This document shows, piece after piece, positions 60,269 to 64,000 of a stretch of 64,000 nt of DNA. Positions within the stretch are counted from its first letter, which is position 1. Each line of letters opens with the position of its first letter. The stretch comes from Phycisphaerales bacterium. GTDB lineage: Bacteria; Planctomycetota; Phycisphaerae; Phycisphaerales; UBA1924. The position numbers were made by a program, and so were the translations under genes. The DNA is taken from NCBI GenBank assembly GCA_029260515.1, contig JAJDDC010000060.1:62001-126000 (forward strand). The letters run 5' to 3'. Under the pieces are notes generated by a model. That model saw only the letters and a list, made by a program, of their open reading frames with translations, ran no database searches and was not told the DNA's origin.

Positions 60269-61276
60269 ATGCGCGTACGCTGGCGTGGGCTTGAGTTGCC
60301 GACCCGGGTCGTTTCCGACCCCAAGTTCCAATCCGACACCTTCGGTCGCTTTAGCGTCGAGCCCTTCGAGCGCGGCTTCGGCACCACCGTGGGCAACAGC
60401 CTCCGGCGCGTGCTGCTCAGCTCGCACGAGGGCGCCGCGGTGACCTCCGTCAAAATCACCGGCGCGGAGCACGAGTTCACCACGCTCCCCGGCGTCCTCG
60501 AGGACGTCACGGACCTCGTCCTCAACGTCAAGAACCTCATCGTGAAGCTCGAGGGCGACGAGCCCCGGACGATGCGCCTGGCGGCCCAGGGCCCGGGCGA
60601 GGTGACCGCCGACCTCATCGAGGCCGACACCAACATCACCATCGTCAACAAGAACATGGTCCTCGCGACGCTGACCGACGAGGTCGCCTTCGAGATGGAG
60701 CTGCGGGTGGCCAAGGGCCGGGGCTACGTCCCCGCGTCCGAGCAGCTCGCCGACCAGGACGAGGAGGAGGCGGGCATCATCCCGGTGGACGCGATCTTCT
60801 CGCCCGTCCAGCGCGTCCGCTACAAGACCGAGGACACCCGTGTCGGCCAGCGGACCAACTACGACAAGCTGACGATGGAGATCTGGACCGACGGCACGGT
60901 CACGCCCGAGATGTCGCTCGTCGAGGCGGGCAAGATCCTCCGCAAGCACCTCAACCCGTTCGTGCAGTACTTCGAGCTGGGCGCCGAGCGCGTCAGCGAG
61001 GAGGCCGCCGCGGCCGCCGGCGTGGACGAGGAGCTCATCCGCAAGCTCACCATGCCGATCTCCGAGATGGACCTGTCGGTCCGGGCCAGCAACTGCCTCG
61101 AGTCGGCCCGCATCGAGACCGTGGGCCAGCTCGTCAGCCAGACCGAGCCCGAGCTGCTCAAGCTCCGCTCGTTCGGCCGCACGAGCCTCCGCGAGGTCAA
61201 GCGCAAGCTGCTGGACGTCGGTTTGGATCTGGGCATGGAGATGCCCGAGGGATACACCAGCCACACCAGCGCGTGA
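60269..61276 (+). CDS. rpoA: RNA polymerase alpha subunit
   Basis: 335 residues. The N-terminal domain (about 1-235) has the dimerisation block [19 protein letters not shown]. The C-terminal domain (about 260-325) has [19 protein letters not shown], the DNA- and activator-binding helices with the usual N-C-L. Length is normal. It lies 136 bases after rpsK and 52 bases before rplQ. Confidence 0.97.
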   Translation: MRVRWRGLELPTRVVSDPKFQSDTFGRFSVEPFERGFGTTVGNSLRRVLLSSHEGAAVTSVKITGAEHEFTTLPGVLEDVTDLVLNVKNLIVKLEGDEPRTMRLAAQGPGEVTADLIEADTNITIVNKNMVLATLTDEVAFEMELRVAKGRGYVPASEQLADQDEEEAGIIPVDAIFSPVQRVRYKTEDTRVGQRTNYDKLTMEIWTDGTVTPEMSLVEAGKILRKHLNPFVQYFELGAERVSEEAAAAAGVDEELIRKLTMPISEMDLSVRASNCLESARIETVGQLVSQTEPELLKLRSFGRTSLREVKRKLLDVGLDLGMEMPEGYTSHTSA

Positions 61277-61328
61277 GCGCGTCTGGAGAAGCACGCGGCG
61301 GGTCACCCCGCCGGATTGGAGCAGGATC

Positions 61329-62009
61329 ATGCGTCACCGCAAGGGCGGCTACAAGCTCAACCGGACGGCCTCGCATCGCCAGGCGATGCGTCGCAACATG
61401 GCCGCCAGCCTCTTCGAGCACGGCCAGATCGTCACGACGATCCCAAAGGCGAAGATGGTCCAGCCCTTCGTCGAGAAGATCGTCACCAAGGCCAAGCGGG
61501 GCGACCTGCACGCCCGCCGTCAGGTGATCTCGATGCTCGGCGGCGACCGCTCCGCGTTCGCCTGGAGCCACCTGCCCTCCAGCGCCTCCGAGGAGCAGCG
61601 CGAGCGTGTGGAGTCGCAGCGTGAACGGGCCGAGGCCTACTTCGACCTGCCCCCGGCCGAGGACATCGAGCGCAACCGCTACGGCGAGCTGCGCAAGGCG
61701 CCCAGGCTCGTCAGGCACATCTTCGAGAACGTCGCGCCCCGGTTCGAGGACCGGGCCGGCGGCTACACCCGCATCATCAAGCTGGGCCGCCACCGCATCG
61801 GCGACGCCGCCGAGCTGTGCGTGATCCAGTTCGTCGGCGCCGAGGAAGGCCCCGAGATCGGCGGTCGCCCGAGCGGCCGGCGGCGCCAGGCCGACAAGCG
61901 GACGGCGTTCGCCGCCAAGCTCCGCAAGGACAGCAAGCCCAAGGCGGAGTCCAAGCCCGCCGCCGAGCCGGAGGCGGACGCGGCGCCCGAGGGCGACAGC
62001 GAGTCCTGA
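61329..62009 (+). CDS. rplQ: 50S ribosomal protein L17 with extended C-terminus
   Basis: 226 residues against about 120-130 normally. [17 protein letters not shown] is the normal start. A segment around residues 75-115 ([13 protein letters not shown]) is inserted before the usual C-terminal [12 protein letters not shown]-x block. A Lys/Ala/Glu/Pro tail of about 45 residues ends the protein. It is the last gene of the ribosomal unit; the terminator follows. Confidence 0.94.
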   Translation: MRHRKGGYKLNRTASHRQAMRRNMAASLFEHGQIVTTIPKAKMVQPFVEKIVTKAKRGDLHARRQVISMLGGDRSAFAWSHLPSSASEEQRERVESQRERAEAYFDLPPAEDIERNRYGELRKAPRLVRHIFENVAPRFEDRAGGYTRIIKLGRHRIGDAAELCVIQFVGAEEGPEIGGRPSGRRRQADKRTAFAAKLRKDSKPKAESKPAAEPEADAAPEGDSES

Positions 62010-62034
62010 GCCCGCAACCTGGTTTTCACCACGC

Positions 62035-62065
62035 AGGCCCGCCACATCGGCGGGCCTGTTTCTTT
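62035..62065 (+). terminator. Intrinsic terminator of the ribosomal protein operon
   Basis: Perfect nine-pair stem (AGGCCCGCC, 62035-62043; GGCGGGCCT, 62049-62057), five-base loop, then GTTTCTTTC. It lies 26 bases after the rplQ stop and just before the pheS promoter box. Confidence 0.85.
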
Positions 62066-62073
62066 CGGCGCCC

Positions 62074-62079
62074 TATCAT
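62074..62079 (+). promoter_or_regulatory. -10-like box for pheS
   Basis: TATCAT ends 8 bases before the ATG at 62088, directly after the operon terminator, so pheS starts a new transcript. Confidence 0.5.
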
Positions 62080-62087
62080 CCCAACCC

Positions 62088-63119
62088 ATGCTCGAGCAGC
62101 TCGACACAATCGAGAGCGAAGCGATCCGCGAACTCAACGCGGCGGCGGACGCCGACGCCGTCGAGGCCTGGCGTGTCGCGTACCTGGGCTCCAAGGGGCG
62201 TCTCAAGGCCCTGATGCCGGGCATGAAGGACGTGCCCAAGGACCAGAAGGCCGCGGTCGGCAAGCGGCTTAACGAGGTCAAGGCCGCGCTCGAAACCGCG
62301 TACGAGTCGAAGAAGTCCTCGACCGGCGGTGGGGGGGCCAAGGCGTCCGGCCCCGTGATCGACATGACCGAGCCCGGCCTGATCCACAGCGAGGGTGTCG
62401 GGCGCCGGCACATCATCTCGCGTGTCCGCGACGAGCTGGTCGAGGTCTTCGCGCGGATGGGCTTCACCGTCGCCCACGGCCCCGAGCTCGAAGACGACGA
62501 GCACAACTTCATCAAGCTCAACATCCCCCCGGGCCACCCCGCCCGCGAGGCGATCGACAACTTCTACGTGGACGACCCCGACAAGGGCGCCCCCCGCATG
62601 CTCCGCTCGCAGACGAGCACCGTGCAGATCCGCACGATGGAAGACGCGGCCGCCAAGGGCTGGGGCCCGCCCATGAAGATCATCAGCCCCGGGCGCGTCT
62701 ACCGCCCGGACACGGTGGACGCGACGCACTCGTTCATGTTCCACCAGATCGAGGGTCTGCACATCGACCGCGATGTCTCGATGGCGGACCTCAAGACCAC
62801 CCTCTTCCAGTTCGCCCGGGCGTACTTCGGCGCCGATGCCGACATCCGCCTCCGCCCCAGCTTCTTCCCGTTCACCGAGCCGTCCGCCGAGTTCGACATG
62901 AAGATCGCCCTCAAGCCGGGCGAGGACCCGAAGTGGATCGAGCTGGGCGGGTGCGGCATGGTGGACCCGGCCGTCCTCGGGGCCTGCGGGATCGACCCGG
63001 AGCAGTGGTCCGGCTTCGCGTTCGGATTCGGCATCGAACGCCTGGCGATGGGCAAGTACTCCATCCCAGACATCCGCCTGCTGTTCGAGAACGACGTCCG
63101 CTTCCTCGAGCAGCTCTAG
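62088..63119 (+). CDS. pheS: Phenylalanyl-tRNA synthetase alpha subunit
   Basis: 343 residues. Catalytic subunit of the class II heterotetramer. N-terminal coiled coil (residues 1-85), then the catalytic fold: motif 1 in F-A-R-M-G-F-T-V-A-H-G-P-E-L-E, motif 2 in P-G-R-V-Y-R-P-D-T-V-D-A-T-H-S-F-M-F-H-Q-I-E and motif 3 in F-G-F-G-I-E-R-L-A-M-G-K-Y. pheT, which normally follows, is not the next gene. Confidence 0.97.
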   Translation: MLEQLDTIESEAIRELNAAADADAVEAWRVAYLGSKGRLKALMPGMKDVPKDQKAAVGKRLNEVKAALETAYESKKSSTGGGGAKASGPVIDMTEPGLIHSEGVGRRHIISRVRDELVEVFARMGFTVAHGPELEDDEHNFIKLNIPPGHPAREAIDNFYVDDPDKGAPRMLRSQTSTVQIRTMEDAAAKGWGPPMKIISPGRVYRPDTVDATHSFMFHQIEGLHIDRDVSMADLKTTLFQFARAYFGADADIRLRPSFFPFTEPSAEFDMKIALKPGEDPKWIELGGCGMVDPAVLGACGIDPEQWSGFAFGFGIERLAMGKYSIPDIRLLFENDVRFLEQL

Positions 63120-63146
63120 CACCGGGCGATCCCGCGACGACCGCTG

Positions 63147-63152
63147 TATCAT
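63147..63152 (+). promoter_or_regulatory. -10-like box for the membrane protein at 63178
   Basis: TATCAT, 25 bases before the ATG at 63178. A GGGGGA stretch in between may serve as ribosome site. Confidence 0.4.
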
Positions 63153-63177
63153 GCGCCCAGAGCACCGGGGGACCGCG

Positions 63178-63777
63178 ATGACCGACGACCACACACCGCC
63201 GACCCAGTTCGACGCCGACGAGTTCGACCTGCACACGCCGCCCAAGTGGCCCAAGGTTGTCGGGATCATCAGCATCGTGTGGGCGCTGCTCGGGCTCACC
63301 TGCGGTGGGCTCGGCATGGCCTCTCCGATCCTGATGGGAGGATTGTTGTCGTCGCAGCTCGACGGCGCACCGCTGCCGCCGACCATGGTGCTCACACCCA
63401 TGGACTACGTGCTCGGCGTGTTCGGCCTGGCCCTGGCCGTTCTGCTGTTCATCGGCGGGATCCAAACCATCATCCGCAGGCCGATCGGGCGGGCGATGCA
63501 CCTGGTGTACGGCCTGGGCGCGATACCGAGCATCATCTACTCGACCGTCTCGAGCTTCTCGAAGCAGGAAGCCACGAAGCAGTGGGCGCAGGACTACCCG
63601 GACAACCCGATGGCCGAGTCGATCAACGCCGGCGGGCCCGATCAGACGATCGGGATGATCATCGGCCTCGTGATCATCCTGTTCTTCATGACGTACCCGC
63701 TGTTCTGCGTCATCTGGTTCGGCCTGATCAAGACCAAGCACGAGCAGATGACCGGCGGCGCCGAGGACATGTACTAG
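63178..63777 (+). CDS. Polytopic membrane protein, unknown function
   Basis: 199 residues. Four hydrophobic segments (about 27-50, 75-95, 104-120 and 160-185) and an acidic N-terminus. P-K-V-V-G-I-I-S-I-V-W-A-L-L-G-L-T-C-G-G-L-G resembles the glycine-rich first helix of DUF4190-type proteins, but no zinc ribbon is present. Not recognised as a named family. It takes the place where pheT would be expected, 58 bases after pheS, with its own promoter-like box. Confidence 0.75.
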   Translation: MTDDHTPPTQFDADEFDLHTPPKWPKVVGIISIVWALLGLTCGGLGMASPILMGGLLSSQLDGAPLPPTMVLTPMDYVLGVFGLALAVLLFIGGIQTIIRRPIGRAMHLVYGLGAIPSIIYSTVSSFSKQEATKQWAQDYPDNPMAESINAGGPDQTIGMIIGLVIILFFMTYPLFCVIWFGLIKTKHEQMTGGAEDMY

Positions 63778-63792
63778 CCCTGCCCTGGCCAG

Positions 63793-64000
63793 CTACAGGC
63801 ATCCGCCGGCGTAGATCTCGAGGAACAGCAGCACGTCCTCGATATCGAAGACCCCGGGCGCGTCGGCCAGGTCCGCGGCCGGGTCTCCCGCGCCGAACAG
63901 CTCCAGGAACAGCAGGATGTCGTTGACGTCCAGGACGCCCAGCGGCGCCGCCAGGTCAGCCGGGCACGGGTTGGTGACGTCGATCATGGCCATCGTCATG
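63793..64000 (-). CDS. C-terminus of a secreted protein with dockerin-like repeats, truncated by window edge
   Basis: At least 68 codons read from the right edge to TAG. It contains two copies of the module also seen at 9316: V-L-D-V-N-D-I-L-L-F-L-E-L-F-G and V-F-D-I-E-D-V-L-L-F-L-E-I-Y, joined by G-A-G-D-P-A-A-D-L-A. In other planctomycete proteins this pair is at the very C-terminus of long secreted proteins, so most of the gene should lie beyond base 64000. Convergent with the membrane protein gene, 15 bases apart. Confidence 0.8.
   Translation of the reverse strand, partial: MTMAMIDVTNPCPADLAAPLGVLDVNDILLFLELFGAGDPAADLADAPGVFDIEDVLLFLEIYAGGCL

Overview
The window is about two-thirds G+C and reads as a chromosomal segment of a planctomycete, most likely class Phycisphaerae. 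The lineage call is inferred from several features together: an H-X9-DG prepilin-like protein, a secreted protein with a PAPAT-type PEP-CTERM tail, dockerin-like D-(F/V/I)-x-D-(V/I)-L-x-F-L repeats on secreted proteins, many small membrane proteins with a C-x-x-C-G-Y zinc ribbon, a REP-associated transposase with matching palindromes, and an S10-spc-alpha ribosomal cluster lacking several usual members. No rRNA, tRNA, prophage or CRISPR array was seen.

Layout. 1-6322 (minus): UDP-glucose dehydrogenase, a zinc-ribbon membrane protein, a secreted protein, an orphan DNA methyltransferase, a membrane protein and a glutamine-dependent asparagine synthase cut by the left edge. 6542-8529 (plus): a methyltransferase and a long-chain polyprenyl diphosphate synthase. 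8605-11440: two secreted proteins (minus) and a prepilin-like protein (plus), the latter two diverging across a 19-bp palindromic operator candidate. 11486-13440: tyrS and a CBS protein. 13484-15105: an oxidoreductase-like protein and, diverging from it, the RNase P RNA gene with its terminator. 15149-15775: a REP/RAYT unit. 15859-16787: ECF sigma factor plus DUF6768 partner. 16803-22799 (minus): ABC exporter, zinc-ribbon membrane proteins, a second methyltransferase and an aldehyde dehydrogenase. 22930-24982: monooxygenase-like protein, prfA and a DUF378 protein. 25091-28212: aroDE fusion and a dehydratase-ACP-dehydratase cassette. 28286-45859: housekeeping genes (recO, HDOD regulator, M16 peptidase, thiE, pgl, rluA-type, hemW, FHA, purA, uppS, cdsA, coiled-coil zinc ribbon, ruvB, M28 peptidase).

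46256-62065 is one long ribosomal transcription unit: rpsJ, rplC, rplD, rplW, rplB, rpsS, rplV, rpsC, rplP, rpmC, rpsQ, rplN, rplX, rplE, rpsN, rpsH, rplF, rplR, rpsE, rplO, secY, map, rpmJ, rpsM, rpsK, rpoA, rplQ, ending at a clear intrinsic terminator. rpmD, adk, infA and rpsD are missing from their usual places. Several proteins are unusual: L22 has an N-terminal helix-turn-helix-like domain, S5 has an RGG-rich tail, L5 has a lysine-rich leader, and S14 is short yet lacks the zinc ligands. pheS, a membrane protein and the end of another dockerin-like secreted protein close the window.

A pattern runs across the window: at least 18 genes have a TAnnnT hexamer 5-8 or 9 bases before the start codon and no Shine-Dalgarno, which suggests leaderless transcription is common here. 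I used this pattern, or a clear Shine-Dalgarno, to choose starts.
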